Source: an uncultured Porphyromonadaceae bacterium
GTDB taxonomy: Bacteria > Bacteroidota > Bacteroidia > Bacteroidales > Muribaculaceae
Reading direction: 5' to 3'
Assembly: GCA_902495245.1 (NCBI GenBank)
Contig: CABUWI010000003.1
Location: 1 to 64,000 of the forward strand
Length of the DNA stretch: 64,000 nt
This document shows, piece by piece, positions 1 through 8,843 of this stretch (position 1 is its first letter; each line of letters opens with the position of its first letter). A program made the translations under genes and the position numbers. Below the pieces are notes generated by a model, which ran no database searches, had not been told where the DNA came from, and saw only the letters and a program-made list of their open reading frames with translations.

Positions 1-699
1 GACGCCGGGGGACAGGCGCCGTGGAGGCGCGTCGCTCCGCTTGTTGAAGATTTTGATGGGATAGCGTATTTGGGGAGGCCGCAGGAGTTTGCGGCGTTTT
101 AGCAGCAGAGGGTCGGGACGGAGGGCGTCGTAGCGGTACCAGAATGGGTTGTTGCGGGTTCGGCGCCAGAGGGAGCGGAAGTGGTTGCGGCGCCATGGCC
201 AGGAGATGTCTCCGTGGACGATGATAATGGAGCCGTCGGCGGCTCCTGCGACGAGCGAGTGTACGGGGCCGATGAGTCGGCTGCGGTAGAGGGGTACGGA
301 GGGGCAGTATGTGTTGGCGTTGAAGAGGACGGCGCTGTTGAAGTCGTAGCCGCGGGCGCAGCAGATGCTTCGGGCTGCGATGGGGAGCGCGTTTGGAGGA
401 GAGAAGATGCGGCAGGCGGCGAAGGCGTCGGCTCGGGTTGTGTCGACGACGATGTTGGGGAGGGAGGGGGAGATTGCGAAGGGTAGGAGTATGTTCTGAT
501 GCCAGGAGACGTATTCGAGAATTACGCGCATGAGTTCGCGCGTGGGGTCGTTGACGAGCATCAGGAGGGAACCGTCGGCGAGCTGTCGGGCGCGTTCGGC
601 GGCTTCGATGAAGTTGGCTTCGGCCGACCGCAGGGGGCGGCCGACCCAGCGTCGGAAGCTGACGGAGTATTGTCGGAAGGGGAGCCAGATGCTTTGCAT
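1..699 (-). CDS. Unrecognised protein, C-terminus cut by window edge
   Basis: The frame is open from an ATG at 699-697 to the window edge, so only the first 233 residues are seen. Codon third positions are strongly C-rich on this strand, and a -7 box (TAACTTTG) lies just upstream, which together argue for a real gene over the short plus-strand frames that overlap it. I see no signal peptide and no membrane segment. The sequence starts MQSIWLPFRQYS, has a cysteine pair (SICCARGYDF) near residue 120, and becomes very rich in arginine and tryptophan after residue 170 (SWPWRRNHFRSLWRR). I do not recognise the family and infer no function. It is divergent from the peptidase gene at 971. Confidence 0.7.
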   Translation of the reverse strand, partial: MQSIWLPFRQYSVSFRRWVGRPLRSAEANFIEAAERARQLADGSLLMLVNDPTRELMRVILEYVSWHQNILLPFAISPSLPNIVVDTTRADAFAACRIFSPPNALPIAARSICCARGYDFNSAVLFNANTYCPSVPLYRSRLIGPVHSLVAGAADGSIIIVHGDISWPWRRNHFRSLWRRTRNNPFWYRYDALRPDPLLLKRRKLLRPPQIRYPIKIFNKRSDAPPRRLSPGV

Positions 700-707
700 A
701 TCGGCGG

Positions 708-715
708 CAAAGTTA
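708..715 (-). promoter_or_regulatory. -7 promoter box of the left-edge gene
   Basis: TAACTTTG read on the minus strand matches the Bacteroidetes -7 consensus TAnnTTTG and ends 8 bases before the ATG at 699, implying a very short leader. No good -33 TTTG is seen at the usual distance, so this is a partial match only. Confidence 0.5.
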
Positions 716-820
716 CGGCAAGGGGGAGGAGGGGGAGCGTAGAATTGTTTTGGTTGGGGGTTAAGGGTTAAGAGTTTTTTCTCGATTAAGCGGGATTTAG
801 CGGGAGGTTCGGGATTTGGC

Positions 821-890
821 GGGATTTTTTCGCGCTGCCGCGCTCACACGGTTGGGGGATTTTTTCGCGCTTGCGCGCTCAACACGGTTG
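821..890. repeat. Two tandem 34/35-bp imperfect repeats with GC hairpins
   Basis: Unit 1 (821-854) and unit 2 (856-890) both read GGGATTTTTTCGCGCT at their start and CACGGTTG at their end. Each holds a small self-complementary core (CGCGCTGCCGCG in unit 1, CGCGCTTGCGCG in unit 2) after a T run. The 23-base core at 829-851 recurs exactly at 54411-54433. The rest of the 700-970 gap holds AT-rich GGTTAAG-like repeats near 757-775 and no gene I can support. Confidence 0.7.
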
Positions 891-949
891 ATGATTGAGG
901 TTTTTGGGGGGAATTGGGAGGGGAAGTGGGGAAATTGGGAAAAAATGCG

Positions 950-957
950 TAAATTTG
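950..957 (+). promoter_or_regulatory. -7 promoter box of the S9 peptidase operon
   Basis: TAAATTTG matches the Bacteroidetes -7 consensus and lies 13 bases before the ATG at 971. It probably drives the unit running to the hairpin at 7715. The -33 element is not clear. Confidence 0.5.
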
Positions 958-970
958 TGGCTTAAATATA

Positions 971-3532
971 ATGAACACCAATTGTTGGAACATGAATAAA
1001 CTGACATTATTTTGCGTTGCTGCCGCCCTGGCTGTTAGCGCCGACGGCGCCATCGTTTTGGAGAACTGGCGGGTGAGCGAGCCGATTGCCGTGCGCGCGC
1101 CGTTTATGAACGATTCAATCAATCCGTCGGGCGAGAAGTTCAAGCCGACGGACATTCTGGACTCTCGCACGCGCCGTCGTGTCGACGGGCGGACGGTTAG
1201 CGCCGATACGGCGGGCGTCATTACTCTGACGGCTGCTCCGGCCGCCAACGGCACTCTGCAGCTGATGCAGACGAGCCTTCGGTCGCAGGGCTTCGCGAAG
1301 GGTTCGCTGAAGGTTACGTCGCAGCTGCCGTTTGCCGTCGAGCTTAACGGCGAGAAACTGACGTCGAAGCTGTCGGCCGAGAAAGACTCGCTCACGTCGG
1401 CCTCGACAGCGTCGGCCTCGCTGCGTCTGGAGCCTGAGCGCGACGCCGTGCTCACCGTGAAGCTGCTGGCCATGGCCGCCGACTCGGTGGCCGCGCCGAC
1501 CGTGAAGGTCGAGTTCGTGCCCGACGACAAGTTCGAGGGCGCCGTGCTTGCAAGCGGTGCCGACCTGTTGCGCCGCTTCAATCTCGACGATTCGGAGTTG
1601 GGCAACCGCGTAACGGGCCTGTCGATGAGCCCCGACGGGAAGTATCTGATTACACATTTCTACAACAATTACGGCTCGGGCCGCAACCGCTTCTACTCGA
1701 CGCTGACCGACCTGAAGAGCGGCAAGGAAATCAATGCGTCGCTGCCCCGCGGCGTCAGGTGGATGCCCGACGGCTCGAAGCTTTACATGACCGAGACGGC
1801 TGCCGACGGCTATGACCTCTATCTGGTCGACCCGCTGAGCGGCGCGCGCGAGCTGCTGGCCGAGTCGGTGCCCGTGGACAACTTCACATGGAGCCCCAAG
1901 GGCGACTGCCTATACTACACGTTTACCGACCAGGGCGTGCAGGAAGAAGGCCCGCTGCGCCGCTATGCCACGCCTGACGACCGCATGCCCGGCAACCGTC
2001 GGCGCACGTTCATTGTGCGCTTCTCGCCCGAGACCGGCATTTCCGAGCGGCTCACTTTCGGCAACCACTCGACCTATCTGAACGACATTTCGGCCGACGG
2101 CACCAAACTGCTCTGCTCGACCTCTTGGGAAGACCCGACGACGCGTCCGTTCTATCGGTCGGCCTTCTACATTCTCGACGTGAACACCATGAGCGCCGAC
2201 ACCATCGTGGCCCCCGCGCCGCAGTTCGTGAACTCGGCCATGTTCTCGCCCGACGGCTCGCAGGTGCTCTTTAGCGGCTCGCCCTCGGCGTTTGACGGCC
2301 TGGGTAAGAACTGCGGCACTCACCCCATTGCCAACGACTTCGACATTCAGCTCTATCTGATGACGCTTGCCGACCGCAAAGTGAAACCGCTCACATTCGA
2401 TTTTGACCCGTCGGTGGACAACATCGTGTGCTGGAACCAGGCCGACGGCCTGATTTACATCGTTGCCGAAGAGGGTTTCGGCAAGAACCTCTATTCGCTC
2501 AACCCGAAGACGGACACCTTCCGCCGCCTGCCGGCCGAAATCGAGAACATCACCGGCGCCTCGATGGGCGACCGCTCGGCGGCCAACATAGCCTACATGG
2601 GCCACGGCTACAGCTATGCGGGCAAGGCATATGTGCTCAACCTCAAGAACGACCGCAATACGCTGCTTGCCGACCCGCGCGGCGAGGACCTGGCCAAAAT
2701 CGAGCTGGGCAAGACGGAGCCGTGGCGCTTCACGGCCGCCGACGGCACGGAGATTGACGGCATGGTGTGCTATCCGCCCTCGTTCGACCCCGAGAAGAAA
2801 TATCCGCTGATTGTCTACTACTACGGCGGCACGTCGCCCACCTCGAAGTCAATCACGCAGCCCTACACTCCGCAACTCTTCGCCTCGCGCGACTATGTTG
2901 TCTACGTTCTGAACCCCTCGGGCGCCACGGGTTACGGCCAGGAATTCTCGGCGCGCCACGTCAACGCCTGGGGCAAGCGCACGGCCGAAGAAATCATTGA
3001 GGGCGTGGAGAAATTCTGCGAGGCGCACCCCTATGTCGACAAGAGCAAAATCGGCTGTCTCGGCGCAAGCTACGGCGGCTTCATGACCCAGTATCTGCAG
3101 ACGCTGACGCCGATGTTTGCTGCCGCCGTGAGCCACGCCGGCATATCGAACGTAACGTCATACTGGGGCGAAGGCTACTGGGGCTACAGCTATAACTCGG
3201 TGGCCGCCGCCGACTCCTACCCGTGGTCAGACCCCGAGCTGTTCACCAAGCAGGGCTCGCTTTTCAACGCCGACAAAATCAACACGCCGCTGCTTCTGCT
3301 GCACGGCACGGCCGACACCAACGTGCCCATCGGCGAGAGCATTCAGCTTTTCAACGCGCTGCGCATACTGGGCAAGCCCGTAGAGTTCATCTCGGTTGAC
3401 GGCGAGAACCACTTCATCAGCGACTACCCGAAGCGCATTCTCTGGCACAACTCAATCATGGCATGGTTCGAGCGCTGGCTCAAGGGCGATGCCTCGTGGT
3501 GGAACGACCTCTATCCGGAACGCCGCCTATGA
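971..3532 (+). CDS. S9 family (prolyl oligopeptidase/DPP-IV type) serine peptidase
   Basis: Exported serine peptidase expected to remove dipeptides or acyl-amino acids from peptides. The N-terminus carries a signal peptide (MNKLTLFCVAAALAVS region). A long beta-propeller follows with PDG-type repeats (SPDGKYL, MPDGSKLY, SADGTKLL, SPDGSQVLF), then an alpha/beta-hydrolase domain from about residue 600. The catalytic triad is visible: Ser700 in GASYGG, Asp782 in HGTADTNVP and His814 in GENHF. The Asp-His spacing of 32 is that of DPP-IV enzymes. ATG at 992 is an equally good start, giving 846 residues and a more typical signal peptide. It overlaps the next gene by 4 bases (ATGA), so the two are probably translated in a coupled way. 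Confidence 0.92.
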   Translation: MNTNCWNMNKLTLFCVAAALAVSADGAIVLENWRVSEPIAVRAPFMNDSINPSGEKFKPTDILDSRTRRRVDGRTVSADTAGVITLTAAPAANGTLQLMQTSLRSQGFAKGSLKVTSQLPFAVELNGEKLTSKLSAEKDSLTSASTASASLRLEPERDAVLTVKLLAMAADSVAAPTVKVEFVPDDKFEGAVLASGADLLRRFNLDDSELGNRVTGLSMSPDGKYLITHFYNNYGSGRNRFYSTLTDLKSGKEINASLPRGVRWMPDGSKLYMTETAADGYDLYLVDPLSGARELLAESVPVDNFTWSPKGDCLYYTFTDQGVQEEGPLRRYATPDDRMPGNRRRTFIVRFSPETGISERLTFGNHSTYLNDISADGTKLLCSTSWEDPTTRPFYRSAFYILDVNTMSADTIVAPAPQFVNSAMFSPDGSQVLFSGSPSAFDGLGKNCGTHPIANDFDIQLYLMTLADRKVKPLTFDFDPSVDNIVCWNQADGLIYIVAEEGFGKNLYSLNPKTDTFRRLPAEIENITGASMGDRSAANIAYMGHGYSYAGKAYVLNLKNDRNTLLADPRGEDLAKIELGKTEPWRFTAADGTEIDGMVCYPPSFDPEKKYPLIVYYYGGTSPTSKSITQPYTPQLFASRDYVVYVLNPSGATGYGQEFSARHVNAWGKRTAEEIIEGVEKFCEAHPYVDKSKIGCLGASYGGFMTQYLQTLTPMFAAAVSHAGISNVTSYWGEGYWGYSYNSVAAADSYPWSDPELFTKQGSLFNADKINTPLLLLHGTADTNVPIGESIQLFNALRILGKPVEFISVDGENHFISDYPKRILWHNSIMAWFERWLKGDASWWNDLYPERRL

Positions 3533-5361
3533 AAGATTTCTTCATAATTCTGAGGCGTTTTCTGCCGCCTTACAAGAAGTATCTGATTCTGAATGTGGCC
3601 TTCAACCTGCTGGCCGCATTCATGACACTGTTTTCGTTCGCGCTGATCATACCCATTCTCGAGATGCTTTTCAAGTTAAAGCAAGAGACGTATGCGTTCA
3701 TGCCCGTTCACTGGGACAACCTGCGCGAGGCTTTCGTGAACAACTTCTACTACTACACGCAGGGGTGCATCGCCGACTACGGCGAGTCGGCCACGCTGGG
3801 ACTGTTAGGGCTGCTGCTCGTGGTCATGACCGGCATCAAATGCGGCGTTTCATACCTGGCCACATATTTCATCATTCCGATGCGCTCGGGCGTGATTCGC
3901 GACATTCGCAACACCATCTACGACAAGGTAACCTCGCTGCCCATCGGCTTCTTCACCAACGAGCGCAAGGGCGACGTCATTGCCCGCATGACCGGCGACG
4001 TGGCCGAAGTGGAGAACTCCATCATGCAGTCAATCGACCTGATGTGCAAGAACCCGATCATGGTGATTGCGTGCCTGACGATGATGATTGCCGTTTCGTG
4101 GCAGCTGACGATGTTCGTGTTCATTCTGCTGCCCCTTGCGGGATGGATAATGGGCTCCGTGGGCCGCGCGCTCAAGGCCAAGTCGCTTGCCGCGCAGAAC
4201 CAGTGGGGCAGGGTGGTCAGCAACATCGAAGAGACCCTCGGGGGCCTGCGCATAATCAAGGCCTTCGTGGCCGAAGACAAGGTCAAGGCCCGCTTTCACG
4301 CCGACAGCCAGGAACTCTACAAACTCAGCAACCGCGTTATGCGCCGCCAGAATCTTGCCCACCCGATGAGCGAATTTCTCGGCACGGCCACGATTGCGGT
4401 TGTGCTCTGGTTCGGCGGCCGCCTGATACTGTCGGGCCACAGCTCGTTTAACGCCCAGGAGTTCATTTACTACCTGGTGATTTTTTACAGCATCATCAAT
4501 CCGGTCAAGGAGATTTCGCGAGCGTCGTATGCCATACGCAAGGGCATGGCGTCGCTTGAGCGCGTTGACCGCATACTGTCGGCCGAGAATCCCATCACCG
4601 ACCCGGAGAAGCCGCAGGAGATCAAGAACCTGCGCGGCGCAATTTCGTATGAAGACGTTACGTTCAGCTATGACGGCGAAGTGCAGGTTGTTAAAAACGT
4701 CAGCCTCGACATACCGGCGGGCGCCACGGTGGCACTCGTGGGGCAGAGCGGCTCGGGCAAGAGTACGCTGGCCGACCTGCTGCCGCGCTTCTATGACGTG
4801 CAGGGTGGCACCATCAAGGTTGACGGCATCGACGTGCGCGACATGCGCGTCAGCTCGCTGCGCGGTCTGATGGGCAACGTGAACCAGGAGGCAATCCTGT
4901 TCAACGACACGGTTTACAACAACATCACCTTCGGCGTGGCCTCGGCCACGCAGCAGCAGGTTGAAGAGGCCGCGCGGATTGCCAACGCCCACGACTTTAT
5001 CTGCGACATGGAAGAGGGATATCAGACCAACATCGGCGACCGCGGCTGCCGCCTTTCGGGCGGCCAGCGTCAGCGCCTGTCGATTGCCCGCGCCATATTG
5101 AAGAATCCGCCCATTCTGATTCTCGACGAGGCCACGTCGGCGCTCGACTCGGAGAGCGAACACGTTGTTCAGGAAGCGCTGGAGCGGCTGATGAAAGACC
5201 GCACCACGCTGGTGATTGCCCACCGCCTCTCGACCATTCGCAACGCCGACCTGATTGCCGTGATGAACGAGGGCCGCATCGTCGAGTCGGGCACTCACGA
5301 CGAACTGATGGCCCTTGGCGGCGCCTACGCCCGTCTGGTCGAGATGCAACAGCTTGGATAA
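3529..5361 (+). CDS. MsbA-like ABC exporter (fused membrane and ATPase domains)
   Basis: Half-transporter of 610 residues acting as a homodimer in the inner membrane, probably flipping lipid A core or another lipid. The N-terminal half has about six membrane helices (first near residues 15-45). The C-terminal ATPase has Walker A GQSGSGKST at 405-413, the signature LSGGQ at 509-513 and Walker B with Asp533-Glu534 (ILILDEATSALD), followed by the H-loop AHRLST. I chose the ATG at 3529 because it overlaps the preceding stop (ATGA) and starts MKDFFIILRRF; a longer frame to 3463 is open but lies inside the peptidase gene. Substrate is inferred from family only. Confidence 0.9.
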   Translation: MKDFFIILRRFLPPYKKYLILNVAFNLLAAFMTLFSFALIIPILEMLFKLKQETYAFMPVHWDNLREAFVNNFYYYTQGCIADYGESATLGLLGLLLVVMTGIKCGVSYLATYFIIPMRSGVIRDIRNTIYDKVTSLPIGFFTNERKGDVIARMTGDVAEVENSIMQSIDLMCKNPIMVIACLTMMIAVSWQLTMFVFILLPLAGWIMGSVGRALKAKSLAAQNQWGRVVSNIEETLGGLRIIKAFVAEDKVKARFHADSQELYKLSNRVMRRQNLAHPMSEFLGTATIAVVLWFGGRLILSGHSSFNAQEFIYYLVIFYSIINPVKEISRASYAIRKGMASLERVDRILSAENPITDPEKPQEIKNLRGAISYEDVTFSYDGEVQVVKNVSLDIPAGATVALVGQSGSGKSTLADLLPRFYDVQGGTIKVDGIDVRDMRVSSLRGLMGNVNQEAILFNDTVYNNITFGVASATQQQVEEAARIANAHDFICDMEEGYQTNIGDRGCRLSGGQRQRLSIARAILKNPPILILDEATSALDSESEHVVQEALERLMKDRTTLVIAHRLSTIRNADLIAVMNEGRIVESGTHDELMALGGAYARLVEMQQLG

Positions 5362-5397
5362 AAAAGAATAGAAACATAACCTAACAACAGCAAGAAT

Positions 5398-7194
5398 ATG
5401 AACAGTATAATCATGGGGCGCATCGACGCCCTGCGCGAAAAGATGGAGCGCGCCGGAGTGAGCGCCGTCATCATTCCTCAGACCGACCCGCATCAGAGCG
5501 AATATCTATCGGAACATTGCCAGGTGCGCCGCTGGCTCAGCGGCTTCACCGGCTCGGCCGGCACACTGGTGGTTACGGCCGACGCGGCCCTGCTCTGGAC
5601 CGACTCGCGCTACTTTCTTCAGGCCGGGCGTCAGCTCGAAGGCACGGGCATCGTGCTGATGAAAGACGGGCTGCCCGGCACGCCCACAATCGAGGCGTGG
5701 CTCTGCGACAATCTGCCGGCCGGCTCGTCGGTCGGCGTTGACGGCATGGTGTTCTCGGTGAACGACATCGAACGCATGCGCCGCGAGTTCGAGCACCGGC
5801 AGATTACGGTCGACACCACGTTCAACCCGATTGACGAACTGTGGGTGAACCGCCCGGTTCTTCCCGCCGACGCAATCTATCTTCACGACGTCAAGTATGC
5901 CGGCGAGGAGGCCACGTCGAAAATTGCCCGCGTGCTCGCCGCCGCCGGAAAGGCCGGCGCCAACGCGCTGTTCGTTTCGGCGCTCGACGAGATTGCCTGG
6001 GTTTTGAACCTGCGCTCGGCCGACGTGCCGTGCAACCCCGTGGCCACGGCGTTCCTTTATCTCTCGGGCGACGGCTGCGTGCTCTTTACGGGCCTTGAGA
6101 AAGTGGACGACAAGACGCGCGCCCGTCTGGCCGAAATCGGCGTGGAGGTTCAGCCCTATGACAACGTTTCGCGCTTCATGGCCCTGCTGCCCAAAGATGC
6201 CGCCGTGTACATCGAGCCGGCCAAGACGGCCTATACACTGGCCACCGTGCTGGGCAAGCATGCCGTCAGCGGCCCGTCGCTGATAGCGCTTCCCAAGGCC
6301 GTTAAGAACCTGCGCCAGATCGAAGGCACGCGCAACGCCATGGCGCGCGACGGCGTGGCCCTGGTCAAGCTCTTCATGGAAGTCGAGCGCCGTCTGGCGG
6401 CAGGGGAGACCCTGACCGAGCTGGACATGGCCGAACTCGGCACCAAATTCCGCAGCGAAGGAGCACTCTACGTAGACGACTCGTTCGAGATGATTGCCGG
6501 CTATGGCCCTCACGGCGCCATCGTGCACTACTCGGCCACGGCCGAGACGTCGTCGGTCATCGAGCCTCACGGGCTGCTGCTCGTTGACAGCGGCGCGCAA
6601 TATCTTGACGGCACCACGGACATTACGCGCACCGTTGCGCTCGGCACGCCGACCGAACAGGAGCGCACGGACTTCACCCTGGTGATGAAGGGCCACATAG
6701 CCATAGCCACGGCCGTCTTCCCCGAAGGCACGCGCGGCGACCAGCTTGACGCCCTTGCTCGCATGCCCCTGTGGCAGCACGGTCTGACCTATCTTCACGG
6801 CACGGGCCACGGCGTGGGCCACTTCCTGAACGTTCACGAAGGCCCGCAGAGCATTCGCCTGAATCACGTGCCCGTGGCGCTGCAGCCCGGCATGATTACG
6901 TCGGACGAGCCCGGACTGTATCGCGCCGGAGTGCACGGCATACGTTGCGAAAACCTCGTGCTCTGCGTGCCGTCGCCGCTGAGCAACGCCGAATTCGGCA
7001 ACTTCTATGCATTCGAGCCGCTGACGCTCTTCCCGTTCGACCTCAAGCTGTTTGACACCACGCTGATGAGCAACGAAGAAATCGAGTGGGTCAACGCCTA
7101 TCACGAGCGCGTGCGCGCCACGCTGCTTCCGCTGCTCGAGAATGAAAACCAACGTCAGTGGCTCACGGCCAAAACCGCACCGCTATGCCGTTGA
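5398..7194 (+). CDS. Xaa-Pro aminopeptidase (aminopeptidase P, M24B)
   Basis: Cytoplasmic metallopeptidase of 598 residues that removes the N-terminal residue when proline is second. It has the long three-domain architecture: two creatinase-like domains (residues 1-310) and the pita-bread catalytic domain. All five metal ligands of the family are visible: Asp397 (LLVDSGA), Asp408 (GTTDITRT), His471 (GTGHGVGH), Glu504 (SDEPGLYR) and Glu540 (FEPLTLFP). There is no signal peptide. ATG at 5413 (MGRIDALREKM) is an alternative start five codons in. It lies 36 bases after the exporter gene and overlaps the next gene by 10 bases. With the upstream S9 peptidase it would help break down proline-rich peptides; that link is inference. 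Confidence 0.93.
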   Translation: MNSIIMGRIDALREKMERAGVSAVIIPQTDPHQSEYLSEHCQVRRWLSGFTGSAGTLVVTADAALLWTDSRYFLQAGRQLEGTGIVLMKDGLPGTPTIEAWLCDNLPAGSSVGVDGMVFSVNDIERMRREFEHRQITVDTTFNPIDELWVNRPVLPADAIYLHDVKYAGEEATSKIARVLAAAGKAGANALFVSALDEIAWVLNLRSADVPCNPVATAFLYLSGDGCVLFTGLEKVDDKTRARLAEIGVEVQPYDNVSRFMALLPKDAAVYIEPAKTAYTLATVLGKHAVSGPSLIALPKAVKNLRQIEGTRNAMARDGVALVKLFMEVERRLAAGETLTELDMAELGTKFRSEGALYVDDSFEMIAGYGPHGAIVHYSATAETSSVIEPHGLLLVDSGAQYLDGTTDITRTVALGTPTEQERTDFTLVMKGHIAIATAVFPEGTRGDQLDALARMPLWQHGLTYLHGTGHGVGHFLNVHEGPQSIRLNHVPVALQPGMITSDEPGLYRAGVHGIRCENLVLCVPSPLSNAEFGNFYAFEPLTLFPFDLKLFDTTLMSNEEIEWVNAYHERVRATLLPLLENENQRQWLTAKTAPLCR

Positions 7195-7709
7195 TCATAC
7201 CTGTTCGCGGCTTCACCCCAAGGGTGGGCCGCGACTGCTTTCTGGCAGAGAACGCCACGGTGGTGGGCGACGTCGTTATCGGCGACGAGTGCTCGGTGTG
7301 GTTCAACACCGTTTTGCGCGGCGACGTCAATTCGATTCGCATCGGCGACCGCGTCAACATTCAGGACGGCTCGGTTCTGCACACGCTCTACGAGAAATCG
7401 ACCATTGAAATCGGCAACGACGTGTCGGTAGGCCACAACGTAACGCTTCACGGCTGCAAGATTCGCGACTATGCGCTCATAGGCATGGGGGCCGTGGTGA
7501 TGGACGACGCCGAAGTTGGCGAGGGCGCCATCGTGGCCGCTGGGTCAGTGGTGTTGAGCCGTACGGTCATCGGCCCCGGCGAGCTCTGGGGCGGCGCGCC
7601 GGCCAAGTTCATCAAGAAGGTAGACCCCGAGCAGTCGCGCACGCTCAACCGGCGCATAGCCCGGAACTATCTGATGTACTCGCGTTGGTACACGGAGCCC
7701 GAAGCATAA
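7185..7709 (+). CDS. Gamma-carbonic-anhydrase-like hexapeptide-repeat protein
   Basis: Left-handed beta-helix protein of 174 residues, the usual length for the YrdA/PaaY/gamma-CA-like group. Hexapeptide repeats run from about residue 10 to 140 (VVGDVVIGDE, VNIQDGSVLH, VSVGHNVTLHG). Three candidate zinc-binding histidines sit in SVLHTLY, VGHN and TLHG, as in the gamma carbonic anhydrases, and the conserved WGGAPAK follows. I chose ATG 7185 (MPLIIPVRGF) because family members begin with this stretch; a longer frame to 7158 is open inside pepP. Whether it hydrates CO2 or acts on another substrate cannot be told. It is the last gene before the hairpin at 7715. Confidence 0.88.
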   Translation: MPLIIPVRGFTPRVGRDCFLAENATVVGDVVIGDECSVWFNTVLRGDVNSIRIGDRVNIQDGSVLHTLYEKSTIEIGNDVSVGHNVTLHGCKIRDYALIGMGAVVMDDAEVGEGAIVAAGSVVLSRTVIGPGELWGGAPAKFIKKVDPEQSRTLNRRIARNYLMYSRWYTEPEA

Positions 7710-7714
7710 AAAAC

Positions 7715-7749
7715 GGCCGTCCGGATGGTGGAACAGGACGGCCTTATAC
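7715..7749 (+). terminator. Hairpin terminator after the S9-to-gamma-CA operon
   Basis: An 8-bp perfect stem GGCCGTCC (7715-7722) and GGACGGCC (7736-7743) with a 13-base loop follows the stop by 5 bases. The downstream T run is weak (CTTATA), while a run of six A precedes the stem, so it might also work for minus-strand transcription. Confidence 0.6.
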
Positions 7750-7814
7750 ACTTGAATTTCGGTTACGATGTCGTTAATGGTTATGTAGACTCGTGTCAAC
7801 CATAAAACACCCGT

Positions 7815-7835
7815 GCGGCAAAAAAGGTTTGCCGC
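7815..7835. repeat. Perfect 8-bp inverted repeat upstream of glycosyltransferase promoter
   Basis: GCGGCAAA (7815-7822) and TTTGCCGC (7828-7835) flank a 5-base loop. It lies 27 bases upstream of the -7 box at 7863, where an operator or a remnant terminator could sit. Function is unknown. Confidence 0.4.
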
Positions 7836-7862
7836 GAAGAGCCGATTTTGAATTTTTTGTCG

Positions 7863-7870
7863 TAATTTTG
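7863..7870 (+). promoter_or_regulatory. -7 promoter box for the glycosyltransferase operon
   Basis: TAATTTTG ends 7 bases before the ATG at 7878, giving an almost leaderless transcript. Several TTTG words lie upstream (7847, 7828), but none has the ideal 19-20 base spacing. Confidence 0.5.
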
Positions 7871-7877
7871 CAGCAAT

Positions 7878-8843
7878 ATGGAAACTGAAGAACTTGACAT
7901 ATCGGTGGTGGTGCCTCTGTTTAACGAGGAAGAATCGCTGCCCGAGCTGACGGCCTGGATAGAAGAGGTGATGGGCCGCAACGGCTATAAGTATGAGATT
8001 ATTTTTGTCAACGACGGCTCGACCGACGGCTCATGGGGCGTCATCGAATCGCTGGCGGCAAAGAACGCGTCGATTCACGCAATTTCGTTTCGCCGCAACT
8101 ACGGCAAGAGTCCGGCACTCTACGAAGGCTTCAAGGCGGCGCGCGGCCGCGTGGTCATCACGATGGATGCCGACCTTCAGGACTCGCCTGACGAGATTCC
8201 GGAGCTTTACCGCATGATAACGGAAGAGGGCTATGACCTTGTGAGCGGCTGGAAGCAGAAGCGCTATGACCCGCTGAGCAAGACCATTCCCACCAAGCTC
8301 TTCAACGCGACGGCGCGGGCGGTCAGCGGCATTCACAACCTTCATGACTTCAACTGCGGGCTCAAGGCCTACCGGCGCGAGGTCGTGAAGCACATCGAGG
8401 TTTACGGCGACATGCACCGCTATATTCCCTATCTGGCCAAGAACGCCGGCTTCAAGCGCATCGGCGAGAAGGTCGTGCACCACCGCGCGCGCAAATACGG
8501 CACCACCAAGTTCGGCCTTGACCGCTTTGTTCACGGCTATCTTGACCTGATGACCCTCTGGTTCACGTCGAAGTTCGGGGTGAAGCCGATGCACTTTTTC
8601 GGCCTGTGGGGGTCGGTCATGTTCCTGCTCGGCTTCATAGCCGCGGGCGTGGTGGGCTTTACCAAACTCTGGCGCATGGCCCACGGCCTGAGCTATTCTC
8701 TTGTGGCCGACTCGCCCTACTTCTTCCTGTCGCTGACCATGATGATTCTCGGCAGCCAGTTCTTTCTGGCCGGGTTTGTCGGCGAGCTGGTCGCACGCAA
8801 CAGCCAGGGGCGTAACGATTATGAAATAGCCGCGACCATATGA
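7878..8843 (+). CDS. Family 2 glycosyltransferase, dolichyl-phosphate-mannose-synthase-like, membrane anchored
   Basis: Protein of 321 residues with an N-terminal GT-A domain: VVPLFNEEESLP near residue 10, VNDGSTDGS near 46 and the metal-binding DADLQD near 97. The C-terminus has two hydrophobic segments (about residues 235-260 and 277-300), the arrangement of GtrB/ArnC/YfdH enzymes that load a sugar onto undecaprenyl phosphate at the inner face of the inner membrane. The sugar is unknown. It overlaps the next gene by 4 bases (ATGA) and is first in a unit running to ogt. Family assignment is secure, substrate is not. Confidence 0.9.
   Translation: METEELDISVVVPLFNEEESLPELTAWIEEVMGRNGYKYEIIFVNDGSTDGSWGVIESLAAKNASIHAISFRRNYGKSPALYEGFKAARGRVVITMDADLQDSPDEIPELYRMITEEGYDLVSGWKQKRYDPLSKTIPTKLFNATARAVSGIHNLHDFNCGLKAYRREVVKHIEVYGDMHRYIPYLAKNAGFKRIGEKVVHHRARKYGTTKFGLDRFVHGYLDLMTLWFTSKFGVKPMHFFGLWGSVMFLLGFIAAGVVGFTKLWRMAHGLSYSLVADSPYFFLSLTMMILGSQFFLAGFVGELVARNSQGRNDYEIAATI

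Noticed and set aside
844..1657. Minus-strand open frames opposite the S9 peptidase gene
   Set aside because: GC-rich coding DNA gives long shadow frames; these have no domain motifs, while the plus strand has a complete catalytic triad.
7775..7803. Hairpin ATGGTT...AACCAT as a riboswitch or second terminator
   Set aside because: Only a 6-bp stem with a 15-base or longer loop and no T tract; too weak to call.
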